Below, piece by piece: positions 1-6,380 of a stretch of DNA of 7,516 bases (positions within the stretch are counted from its first letter, which is position 1; each line of letters begins with the position of its first letter). Where the stretch lies: NCBI GenBank assembly GCA_028696755.1, contig JAQVGK010000163.1:1-7516 (forward strand), given 5' to 3'. A program made the position numbers and the translations under genes. The notes under the pieces were generated by a model. The model did no database searches, was not told where the DNA came from, and saw only the letters and a list, made by a program, of their open reading frames with translations. The DNA is from Bacteroidales bacterium. GTDB lineage: Bacteria > Bacteroidota > Bacteroidia > Bacteroidales > ML635J-15.

Positions 1-1
1 T

Positions 2-2635
2 TTTGGCCTGAACTTGAACAGCTCGATTGTTAGAAGCTACCACAATACTGAAATTGTAGAACAAATTACCAAAATCTTAAATCTTAATGATAATGTTTCA
101 GGAAGCACAGTGAAGGTTGAGAGGGGTGTTTATGCCTTTGCTGATGTTACCGAACAGTTCTTTCCAACATCGGAGAGAATTGCGAAAACGATTTTTGCCA
201 TTGATATTACAAGTTTTCATAAAACATATCAAAACCATATTTCACGTTTGCTTGCTTTTATTCTGCTCTTTTTTATTGTGGTTTACCTTATCGTTAGGAT
301 TTTTCATAATCGTATAATAGGCACTATGCTTAGTGTAGAAAAAAAGTTAGAGATTAAGCTAAATGCAAGAACCCGCAGATTAATTGATCATAACGAACAG
401 CTAAATCAGATTTTTAATTCTACTGCTAATGGGATTAGAATTATTGATAAAAACTTTTCAGTAATAAACGCAAACTCATCCTTTTGTGTATTAACTGGGA
501 TAAAATCAAATGATATTGTGGGCAATAAGTGTTATGAGGTATTCCCAAGTAACAGTTGTCATACCACTAATTGTCCTCTTGAGCAAATTAAGCAGGGTTT
601 AAGTGTTGTACAAACGAAAGAAGTTCGGTTTAATCCGCTTGGTAAAAAGATTGTTTGTCAGTACAGGGCAATGCCTTTTTTAACCAAAGAGGGTGAACTT
701 ATCGGAATCATTGAGGATTTTAAGGATATTACAGATTTACATCTGGCCCAAGAAGCCGTACATCAAACACAAAGGCAATTCGAATCGTTGCTCGATTCCA
801 TGCCTGTTGGAGTGTTTATTCGTGATTTTGATGGGAATATGTTCTATCAGAACACCTATATGAACAAGGTTTTTGGCCCTGTAGAGGAGGGGCGGAATAA
901 CCTGAAGAGTATTTATCCTAGTCAAGTATCTCGGTTTTTTGAGGAGGACAAGCTAGTTGACAAGTATGGCTTGTTTGTTGGTGAGGAAAAACTAGTTGAT
1001 AGTAATGGCGTTGAAAGGACTTACGTTACACATAAGTTTAAGTTTTCGGGAATCAATAATAAGGCGTTAATTGGTGGAGTTTCCATAGATATAACAAAAC
1101 GAAAAAAGGCCGAACAGAACTCATATGTGCTTTCAAAAGCGATTGTTAATTCCCCCATTGGAGTGCTTATCACTTCTCCCGAAGGAATTGTGGAGTTTTG
1201 CAACCCTGAGTTTGAAAAGTACAGCGGATTGGCAAGCGAAGCAATTCTTGGGAATAGTTTTCACTACTTTAATCCCAAACAGTTTAATAAGCTGCAAGAG
1301 CCAATCTCAGTGGCGAAGAATGGAGGCGTTTACCAAGGCGAATTGCAACTTTCGTTAAATTGCAATTATCAACAATGGTTTGCAGTTTCGATTGCACCCG
1401 TTTTTAACCGAGAGGGAAGTATAGCACATCTTATTTTTGTTTTTGATAATACTACCGAACGAAAGGAATACGAAAAGGAGATCGAAATTGCTAAGTCCAG
1501 AGCCGAAGAGTCCGATAGGCTAAAAACGGCATTTCTCTCAAATCTATCTCACGAAATTCGAACACCTTTAAATGCCATATTAGGTTTTTCGTCGTTGCTG
1601 AATAACCCCAGCATTTCCGATGACGATAAACTCGAGATTCCGGCCTTGCTAGTTAATCATTCGAATAATCTATTGGAGCTAATAAATGATTTGATTGATG
1701 TTGCTGCAATTGAAACAAATCAGTTTACGGTATCAAAAACCGAATGCAGATTAAATGGCCTACTCCTTAATGCATTCAATGATATCACGTTAAAGAGTAA
1801 GCAGGTTAAAGAGAAGAAAATTAAAACAAACATAAAGCTTGGTATTCAAGAGGAATCGTTTACCATTTCAACCGATCCAAAACGTTTAGCACAGGTGATA
1901 AATCATTTAGTATCCAATGCAATTAAGTTTACCAATTCTGGATTTGTTGAGTTTGGGTACACTCTTAAAGATGCAAATAACTTACTCTTTTATATCATCG
2001 ATACAGGTGTTGGCTTATCAGAAGAGGAGAAGAGCATTATTTTTAACCCATTCCGCCAAGCCGACGATAGCCGGACTCGAAGTTTTAATGGACTAGGACT
2101 GGGCCTTGCAATATCTAAGCATATAATTGATCGATTAGGCGGTAAGATTTGGGTGAATAGCGTGAAGGGGCAGGGCTCCACATTTTTCTTTACTTTGCCT
2201 TATATTCCCATAAAAACCAAGTTCGATCCCGTTGTTTTACCACCCAAGCATAAAGAGATTTTTAATTGGCATAATAAAACAATTCTTGTGGCCGACGATA
2301 TTGACTCCAACTACATGTTTATTCAGACCCTTTTAAAGCCAACCGGAGCAAAATTAATGTGGGCCAAAAATGGGCAGGAAGCGGTGGATGTAGTTAAAAG
2401 CCATAAAATTGATGTAATTTTAATGGATATCGTAATGCCCGAGGTAGATGGCTTTGAAGCCACACGATTAATCAAGAAGTTTGATAGGAATATTAAAGTT
2501 ATTTGCCAAACGGCTTACCCATCTACTGATCATCATGTGGCTAGCGAGGAGTGTGGAATGGATGGTTTTTTGGCAAAGCCAATAGCCCCATATTCAATCC
2601 TTAAAACAATCGACGATTTTTTAATTCGAAATTAA
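2..2635 (+). CDS. Hybrid sensor histidine kinase with three PAS domains and a C-terminal receiver (5' partial)
   Basis: Membrane sensor kinase that should autophosphorylate on His and pass the phosphate to its own receiver. The frame is open to the left window edge. A TTG at 14 is only the first possible start codon in view, so the true start lies upstream; residues here are numbered from that TTG. Residues 1-76 look like the end of an extracytoplasmic sensor domain I cannot classify. A membrane helix follows at about 77-97, then a helical linker without an obvious HAMP. PAS-like domains lie at about 129-240, 253-362 and 373-486. The HisKA H-box has H513 (SHEIRTPLN). The HATPase has N635 in the N-box, DTGVG at 663-667 and the GLGLGLA glycine box near 693-699. 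The receiver spans about 755-870 with D761/D762, phospho-acceptor D805 (LMDIVMP), T833 and K855. All catalytic residues are present. There is no Hpt domain, so any onward relay needs a separate protein. The first PAS carries a cysteine cluster. The stop is followed by a terminator, so it ends its transcription unit. Confidence 0.95.
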   Translation, partial: FGLNLNSSIVRSYHNTEIVEQITKILNLNDNVSGSTVKVERGVYAFADVTEQFFPTSERIAKTIFAIDITSFHKTYQNHISRLLAFILLFFIVVYLIVRIFHNRIIGTMLSVEKKLEIKLNARTRRLIDHNEQLNQIFNSTANGIRIIDKNFSVINANSSFCVLTGIKSNDIVGNKCYEVFPSNSCHTTNCPLEQIKQGLSVVQTKEVRFNPLGKKIVCQYRAMPFLTKEGELIGIIEDFKDITDLHLAQEAVHQTQRQFESLLDSMPVGVFIRDFDGNMFYQNTYMNKVFGPVEEGRNNLKSIYPSQVSRFFEEDKLVDKYGLFVGEEKLVDSNGVERTYVTHKFKFSGINNKALIGGVSIDITKRKKAEQNSYVLSKAIVNSPIGVLITSPEGIVEFCNPEFEKYSGLASEAILGNSFHYFNPKQFNKLQEPISVAKNGGVYQGELQLSLNCNYQQWFAVSIAPVFNREGSIAHLIFVFDNTTERKEYEKEIEIAKSRAEESDRLKTAFLSNLSHEIRTPLNAILGFSSLLNNPSISDDDKLEIPALLVNHSNNLLELINDLIDVAAIETNQFTVSKTECRLNGLLLNAFNDITLKSKQVKEKKIKTNIKLGIQEESFTISTDPKRLAQVINHLVSNAIKFTNSGFVEFGYTLKDANNLLFYIIDTGVGLSEEEKSIIFNPFRQADDSRTRSFNGLGLGLAISKHIIDRLGGKIWVNSVKGQGSTFFFTLPYIPIKTKFDPVVLPPKHKEIFNWHNKTILVADDIDSNYMFIQTLLKPTGAKLMWAKNGQEAVDVVKSHKIDVILMDIVMPEVDGFEATRLIKKFDRNIKVICQTAYPSTDHHVASEECGMDGFLAKPIAPYSILKTIDDFLIRN

Positions 2636-2641
2636 GCCAAT

Positions 2642-2679
2642 AAAAAAAGGGCGAACAGTCTAATTGTTCGCCCTTTTTT
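2642..2679. terminator. Bidirectional intrinsic terminator between convergent genes
   Basis: GGGCGAACA (2649-2657) pairs perfectly with TGTTCGCCC (2665-2673) around a 7-base loop. The stem is flanked by an A-run on the left (2642-2648) and a T-run on the right (2674-2679). Read from either strand it gives a GC-rich hairpin followed by a U-tract, so it can serve both the kinase gene (+), whose stop is 6 bases upstream, and the phosphatase gene (-), whose stop lies about 15 bases to its right. Confidence 0.93.
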
Positions 2680-2694
2680 ATGAAGTTAATAAAG

Positions 2695-3486
2695 CTAAAA
2701 GCTTTTCAAAGCCTTACGTCGCAAAGTGAAACGAGTTTTTTCGTCGCTAATGCGTTGATGATTATATATATTCTTTTCCCATTCACCATACATTGGGTTT
2801 GGGAAGGCGATAAACCTGCGACCAAATTCCTCGCGGAATTGCTCAACTGTAGCACTGCCCCAGTCGTCGCCTCTCCCTTCAAATACCTCTGCAAAATCGT
2901 TCAAATTATCTCCTAGAAGTAGTATAATATCAAATTTTTTAGAAACGGCTTCTCGACGAGGTTCTTTGCCACTGGTTGATTCCTTTAGAAAGAAATTCTC
3001 CGGTTTTACAAAGGCAAAACCCAGTTTTTCCATATTTCGCATGGTAGCCTCCTGCTCAGCAACAGTTCTGTTGCTAAGGTAAATTACATCTACCCCAACC
3101 GATTGGCAAAACAGTGTGAACTCCACAGCACCTGGTGTTGCTTTTGCATCTTCCTCGTCAACCCATTCGGCCCAGGTTTCAGCAGTAAAGCCTTTACCTG
3201 TCTCCACCATTTTACCTTGGAAAGGGCTGTTATCAATCATTGTTTCATCTAAATCCACCACAACTGCTTTTGGTTTTTGGCCTTTCTGTTTTTTATACTC
3301 CATAACACGCTCCTTGGCAATATTAAAACCCTGATAGTATAATGCTTTGGCCTCAGGCGATTGCTGAAACCATATGGTGGCAAGTACAAGGTTCTCTTGC
3401 TCCATTTTAAACTCATTCTCTTGTACTTTTGCCTTACAGCCAAAGAGCAACAATGCAGCAAATCCAATAATTAGTAGTCTTTTCAT
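2695..3486 (-). CDS. 5'-nucleotidase / acid phosphatase lipoprotein, e(P4) family (class C, HAD fold)
   Basis: Predicted membrane-anchored phosphomonoesterase of the e(P4)/OmpP4 family; characterised members dephosphorylate nucleoside monophosphates such as NMN and take part in NAD or nucleotide salvage outside the cytoplasm. The 263 residues are close to the roughly 270 of the Haemophilus protein. A lipoprotein signal peptide occupies residues 1-16, with a lipobox ending LLFGC (lipidated C17). HAD motif I is DLDET (nucleophile D78, acid/base D80). Motif II is LSNR (S138), preceded by the family-typical W...PGA...F stretch near 105-123. A Lys of motif III is probably K174. Motif IV is GDNLNDF (D193, D197). 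All four motifs look intact, so it should be active. The ATG at 3486 begins the signal peptide directly and there is no clear ribosome site. It is a single gene on the minus strand, convergent with the kinase and divergent from the sigma operon; nothing visible ties it functionally to either. The exact substrate cannot be read from sequence. Confidence 0.93.
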   Translation of the reverse strand: MKRLLIIGFAALLLFGCKAKVQENEFKMEQENLVLATIWFQQSPEAKALYYQGFNIAKERVMEYKKQKGQKPKAVVVDLDETMIDNSPFQGKMVETGKGFTAETWAEWVDEEDAKATPGAVEFTLFCQSVGVDVIYLSNRTVAEQEATMRNMEKLGFAFVKPENFFLKESTSGKEPRREAVSKKFDIILLLGDNLNDFAEVFEGRGDDWGSATVEQFREEFGRRFIAFPNPMYGEWEKNIYNHQRISDEKTRFTLRRKALKSF

Positions 3487-3525
3487 CAGTATATTTGTTT
3501 AGGTTAAAATCGAACCACAATCATA

Positions 3526-3558
3526 CAAAAATATTAGGTAATATCGAAAAAAAACAAA
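3526..3558 (-). promoter_or_regulatory. Probable housekeeping promoter of the phosphatase gene
   Basis: Read on the minus strand, TTTG (3558-3555) is followed by a 21-base spacer and TATTTTTG (3533-3526), an exact fit to the Bacteroidota -7 consensus TAnnTTTG. Transcription would begin around 3515-3520, leaving a leader of roughly 30-35 bases before the ATG at 3486. The spacer is slightly longer than the common 19-20, and the region is AT-rich, so chance matches are possible. Confidence 0.55.
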
Positions 3559-3577
3559 TTAAAGTATATAATACGCA

Positions 3578-3607
3578 TTGAATGCCAATTCATAGAGTAT
3601 ATTTTTG
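3578..3607 (+). promoter_or_regulatory. Probable housekeeping promoter of the sigma factor operon
   Basis: TTG (3578-3580), a 19-base spacer and TATTTTTG (3600-3607) match the Bacteroidota primary-sigma pattern exactly. Transcription would begin near 3612-3616, on top of the -35 element of the ECF-type promoter that follows. It could supply the basal amount of sigma factor and anti-sigma factor needed before the autoregulatory loop can fire. Confidence 0.6.
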
Positions 3608-3613
3608 TGGATG

Positions 3614-3643
3614 CTGTAACTTTTGGGTTACGACATCGTCGTA
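3614..3643 (+). promoter_or_regulatory. ECF-type autoregulatory promoter of the sigma factor operon
   Basis: CTGTAACTTTT (3614-3624) and ATCGTCGTA (3635-3643) place a GTAAC -35-like element 16 bases from a CGTC -10-like element, the geometry of ECF sigma promoters. The same bipartite element with the same spacing occurs at 5317-5346 before the barrel gene. Transcription would begin about 3648-3650, leaving a short leader of about 15 bases before the ATG at 3665. ECF factors commonly transcribe their own operon, so the encoded sigma factor is the obvious reader; this is inferred, not shown. Confidence 0.78.
3616..3643. repeat. Two overlapping short inverted repeats inside the sigma operon promoter
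   Basis: GTAAC (3616-3620), 6 bases, GTTAC (3627-3631) is one inverted repeat whose left arm is the -35 core. TACGAC (3629-3634), ATC, GTCGTA (3638-3643) is a second whose right arm is the -10 element. Neither symmetry is present in the matching promoter at 5317-5346, so they are not needed for sigma recognition. They could be an operator or could be chance. Confidence 0.4.
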
Positions 3644-3664
3644 TGATTGATTTTAAAATTTTAA

Positions 3665-4150
3665 ATGACCGCAAAGGAATATAACTTGTGTGTTGATAAT
3701 TACGCCGATGGGCTTTATCGGTTTGCCTTAAAAACTTTGGGCGACTCCGAGAAAGCCAACGATGTGGTTCAGAATTGCTATGAAAGGTTGTGGGTTAAGC
3801 ATGAGGGTGTTGATTTTACAAAATCCAAATCATACCTATTCACATCGGCTTATCACGCGTGTATTGATATTATTCGAGCCGAAAAACGGTCTGGCGCTTT
3901 GGAGGAGGTAAGGTCCGAAGACTTATCTACATATTCTCAGTATAGCGATTTGCAGGAAATACTGCATGAAGCCCTAAAATCATTACCCGAAATTCAACGA
4001 TCGGTTATACTTCTTAGAGATTACGAAGGCTATTCATATCAAGAAATTGAGGAGATAACTGGACTAAATGAATCGCAGGTTAAAGTGTATATTTACAGAG
4101 CAAGGCTCTCACTTAAGCAATATATTGGACAACTAGAAACGGTGTTATAG
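3665..4150 (+). CDS. RNA polymerase ECF sigma factor (sigma-70 family)
   Basis: Alternative sigma factor of the extracytoplasmic-function group: it directs core RNA polymerase to a small regulon, typically envelope genes. At 161 residues it is a normal minimal ECF factor. Region 2 spans about 8-75: DVVQNCYERLW (33-43) is the region 2.2 core-binding helix, and SYLFTSAYHACIDIIR (56-71) covers regions 2.3/2.4 for -10 melting. Region 4 spans about 97-153, with LPEIQRSVILLRDYEGYSYQ at 107-126 and a helix-turn-helix near 123-150 (EIEEITGL then SQVKVYIYRARLSLK) for -35 contact. There is no C-terminal extension, so control probably comes from the adjacent membrane protein, which starts 2 bases after this stop and is probably translationally coupled. 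The ATG follows an AT-rich stretch without a Shine-Dalgarno site, normal for this phylum. Upstream lie both a housekeeping-type and an ECF-type promoter, the latter repeated before the barrel gene. The inducing signal is not visible. Confidence 0.96.
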   Translation: MTAKEYNLCVDNYADGLYRFALKTLGDSEKANDVVQNCYERLWVKHEGVDFTKSKSYLFTSAYHACIDIIRAEKRSGALEEVRSEDLSTYSQYSDLQEILHEALKSLPEIQRSVILLRDYEGYSYQEIEEITGLNESQVKVYIYRARLSLKQYIGQLETVL

Positions 4151-4152
4151 CC

Positions 4153-5187
4153 ATGCAAATTAGTAGAGAAAATTACGAATGTTTTTTTATCGACTTTATC
4201 GATGGTAAACTCTCACCAGCGGAAGAGGCGATTCTACTTGCATTTGCTAGAGAAAATCCCGATTTAGCAGAAGAGTTAAGGAATCTCGAAAAGACAGTTT
4301 TAGAGCCTAATACTGTTCATTTTCCCAAAAAAGAACAACTTTTACATCATACAAACTTTGCAGGAATTGAAAGCAGAACGGATTATTTGTGTATAGCAAA
4401 AGCTGAGAATGATATTACACCCATAGAGGAGAGTGAACTACTTTCGATTATAGAAATTAGTTCTTCCAGAGATCTAGATTTATACCAGAAGGTGTTTTTA
4501 TCTCCCTCACAAGATATAACCTACAATCGTAAAGTTAAACTTAAAAGATATAGCCTTTTTGCTTTAAACTATAAGCAAATAATAGCTGTTTCGAGTTCTG
4601 CTGCCGTGGCTTTAATTCTGCTTGGGGTTTTCACTTTTTTTCAGAAATCTTTATCTATAATTCCAGAATTAGCGGTTTCTGATTACGAAATACCAATTCA
4701 TAAAGAATTGGAAAAATTGGATAGGCAAGAACCAGAGGTTTCTATCCCTACAATTACGGAGAACAACCCCACCAATATTAAGAACTATCAGCCAGATCAA
4801 CATGTATTCGCTGAGCATTCGAGTGAAACCCATATTGAAGAAATGAGGTTTGAAAGGAGCGAAATTATTGCAGACAGAATACCAATAATCGAGGCTGTTA
4901 AGGTTCCATTACCCTTCACCAGCCACTACAGTAGCGAATTTTTAGCTTTTGCACGATTCGACCGGACAGAAATCGACTTAAATAGTATTGATGAAAAGGT
5001 ACAATCCGGTGCCCGTGAAATTGGTTTTTTTGAACTAGCACAAATGGGTTTTAATCGATTGGCTTCGTTAACAGGACGAGATATTAATCTCGATGCTGAA
5101 AAGGATCCAGATGGCCGAATAACAAAAATAAACTTTGAAACGGAACTATTTGCGTTATCTGTCCCAGTAAGTAAAAACAAGAATTAG
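4153..5187 (+). CDS. Probable membrane anti-sigma factor (single-pass, no zinc finger)
   Basis: No enzyme motif is recognisable; the role is inferred from position and architecture. Its start lies 2 bases after the sigma gene stop. The N-terminus (about 8-64, with FFIDFIDGKLSPAEE at 11-25 and NPDL at 35-38) resembles the short helical segment found at the start of Bacteroidota proteins encoded beside ECF factors. It lacks the HxxxCxxC motif of zinc anti-sigma domains. Residues 77-133 look like a diverged second copy. One membrane helix lies at about 142-164 (IIAVSSSAAVALILLGVFTFF), preceded by basic residues (KVKLKRY), so the N-terminus should be cytoplasmic. The roughly 180-residue C-terminal part would be periplasmic: a Pro/Glu-rich linker (about 165-250), then a more ordered part (about 256-339: FFELAQMGFNRL, INLDAEKDPDGRI, LFALSVPVS). 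The likely job is to hold the sigma factor at the inner membrane until a periplasmic signal releases it. It is not clearly FecR-like, because I see no FecR core. No terminator is evident after the stop. Confidence 0.8.
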   Translation: MQISRENYECFFIDFIDGKLSPAEEAILLAFARENPDLAEELRNLEKTVLEPNTVHFPKKEQLLHHTNFAGIESRTDYLCIAKAENDITPIEESELLSIIEISSSRDLDLYQKVFLSPSQDITYNRKVKLKRYSLFALNYKQIIAVSSSAAVALILLGVFTFFQKSLSIIPELAVSDYEIPIHKELEKLDRQEPEVSIPTITENNPTNIKNYQPDQHVFAEHSSETHIEEMRFERSEIIADRIPIIEAVKVPLPFTSHYSSEFLAFARFDRTEIDLNSIDEKVQSGAREIGFFELAQMGFNRLASLTGRDINLDAEKDPDGRITKINFETELFALSVPVSKNKN

Positions 5188-5316
5188 TTTTTGCAATCGA
5201 GATTTAGCAAGTTTAAATTTTTATTAGTTCTATATTTTGTTTATATGATATATTATAAATAACACCATAAGAATTATATAATTAACATAGTATTTAAAAC
5301 AAATAAAATTTTTAAC

Positions 5317-5346
5317 CTGTAACTTTTCCTCCAACAAATCGTCCTA
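5317..5346 (+). promoter_or_regulatory. ECF-type promoter of the barrel gene (same element as the sigma operon)
   Basis: CTGTAACTTTT (5317-5327) and ATCGTCCTA (5338-5346) repeat the element at 3614-3643 with identical spacing; 21 of 30 positions agree, concentrated in the two boxes, while the spacer is diverged. GTAAC and CGTC are 16 bases apart. Transcription would start near 5352, giving a leader of about 37 bases before the ATG at 5389. The 129 bases before it (5188-5316) are very AT-rich and hold no gene; they might act as an UP-like element. No exact TAnnTTTG box was found here, so this gene may depend mainly on the ECF factor or on read-through from the sigma operon. Confidence 0.8.
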
Positions 5347-5388
5347 CTGCCAAACAACAACATTATTTCTGATTTAACAATAACTATT

Positions 5389-6357
5389 ATGAAGCTAATT
5401 ACAACATTACTTGGACTTGTTCTTGCATCATCAATAATATATGCACAGGATGCAAATTTGATGAAACTCCAGGAACTCGAATTGGATGACACTACTAAGG
5501 TGGCCGTTCAGGACACTACCCTGCAATCGAAAAAGATTGAGACTACAGCTAAATCTACCAGCAAGGATACAACAAAAGTAAGGCTGGGGAAAAGAGAAAT
5601 TGTAATTATTGAGAAAGACGGGAAAACTTCCATTGAAATTCCTGAAAGTGGAGACAAGTATTCCTTTGATAATAAAAAGGATAAAAGTTTTACCTATAAG
5701 AAAAAAGCTAGATTTAAAGGGCATTGGGCTGGGTTTGAATGGGGATTCAACGGCTATTTAGATAAGAACTACTCATCTAATATGCAAGGAAACCTTAAGT
5801 ATTTAGAGTTAAAGCAGCCCCGTTCGTGGAATTTCAATATTAACTTTTTGCAGTATAGCATTGGGTTTGGAACCGATAAGGTTGGACTAGTTTCCGGGTT
5901 AGGATTTGAACTGAATAATTACCATTTTCGAAATGAGACGACGCTTAAAGTTGAAAATGGCGTGACAGTTGAGGATAATTCGTACGCACTTGATCCTAAC
6001 AAAAACCTTGTTGAATCAAAACTATATACCAATCACTTAACCGTCCCTTTACTTTTGGAGTTTCAAATTCCAACCAGCCATCGTCACAGAATTTTCATTT
6101 CCACAGGAGTAGTAGGAGGTGTTAGAATTGCCTCAAGCACTAAACTTGAGTACGAGGGAACCACAAAAGGCAAAGAGAAGAAAAAGGATGATTTTAATCT
6201 GGCGGCATTTCGATATGGATATACTGCACGTTTAGGTTATCGCGGTTTAAGCCTATTCGCCACATTCTACCCAGTTCAACTTTTCGAAGAGAACAAAGGA
6301 CCCGAACTTTACCCATTTGCAGTGGGTCTTCGTTTGCTAAATTTTGGAGGAAGCTAA
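5389..6357 (+). CDS. Outer-membrane beta-barrel protein (porin / PorT-like fold)
   Basis: Predicted small outer-membrane barrel, 322 residues. A Sec signal peptide spans 1-19 (MKLITTLLGLVLASSIIYA, cleavage before QD). Residues 20-105 form a hydrophilic, charged extension with recurring DTT/DTTKV segments (33-38, 42-44, 60-64) and a short strand-like stretch, LGKREIVIIEKDG (66-78). From about 107 (FKGHWAGFEWGFNGYL) to the C-terminus the sequence alternates as expected of membrane strands rich in aromatic and Gly residues: SWNFNINFLQYSIGFG, VGLVSGLGFELNNYHF, HLTVPLLLEFQIP, RIFISTGVVGGVRIAS, FRYGYTARLGYRGLSLFATF and YPFAVGLRLLNF. A Lys-rich segment (about 260-268, KGKEKKKDD) is probably a loop. 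This resembles the outer-membrane beta-barrel (OMP_b-brl) proteins often found beside Bacteroidota sigma/anti-sigma pairs. The shared ECF-type promoter makes it a probable target of the upstream sigma factor. Transported substrate, if any, is unknown; it could equally be structural or a sensor. Confidence 0.88.
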   Translation: MKLITTLLGLVLASSIIYAQDANLMKLQELELDDTTKVAVQDTTLQSKKIETTAKSTSKDTTKVRLGKREIVIIEKDGKTSIEIPESGDKYSFDNKKDKSFTYKKKARFKGHWAGFEWGFNGYLDKNYSSNMQGNLKYLELKQPRSWNFNINFLQYSIGFGTDKVGLVSGLGFELNNYHFRNETTLKVENGVTVEDNSYALDPNKNLVESKLYTNHLTVPLLLEFQIPTSHRHRIFISTGVVGGVRIASSTKLEYEGTTKGKEKKKDDFNLAAFRYGYTARLGYRGLSLFATFYPVQLFEENKGPELYPFAVGLRLLNFGGS

Positions 6358-6380
6358 CCCAAGATTCTTTGAAATAGTTC

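Noticed and set aside
14..16. TTG as the real start codon of the histidine kinase
   Set aside because: The frame is open to the window edge and the protein would begin in the middle of an extracytoplasmic domain; the TTG is simply the first start-like codon visible.
117..317. 66-residue plus-strand frame with a hydrophobic C-terminus
   Set aside because: It lies inside the kinase gene in another frame; its hydrophobicity is a by-product of the T-rich codons of the kinase membrane helix.
2680..2916. 78-residue plus-strand frame opposite the 3' end of the phosphatase gene
   Set aside because: It is antisense to conserved phosphatase sequence, begins at the edge of the terminator and has no recognisable domain.
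3607..3631. A reverse-oriented ECF promoter using GTAAC on the minus strand (3631-3627)
   Set aside because: The position 16 bases further on carries no CGTC-like box, so the phosphatase gene does not appear to share the element.
5231..5239. TATATTTTG before the barrel gene as a housekeeping -7 box
   Set aside because: It is one base out of register with TAnnTTTG, has no clear TTG partner and lies about 150 bases from the start codon.
5188..5316. Small RNA, riboswitch or hidden gene in the AT-rich gap
   Set aside because: No long frame, no stable hairpin and no T-run terminator could be seen; it is best read as promoter-upstream sequence.
5431..5724. 97-residue minus-strand frame opposite the barrel gene
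   Set aside because: It is antisense to the signal peptide and linker of a well-supported gene; no motif or promoter supports it.
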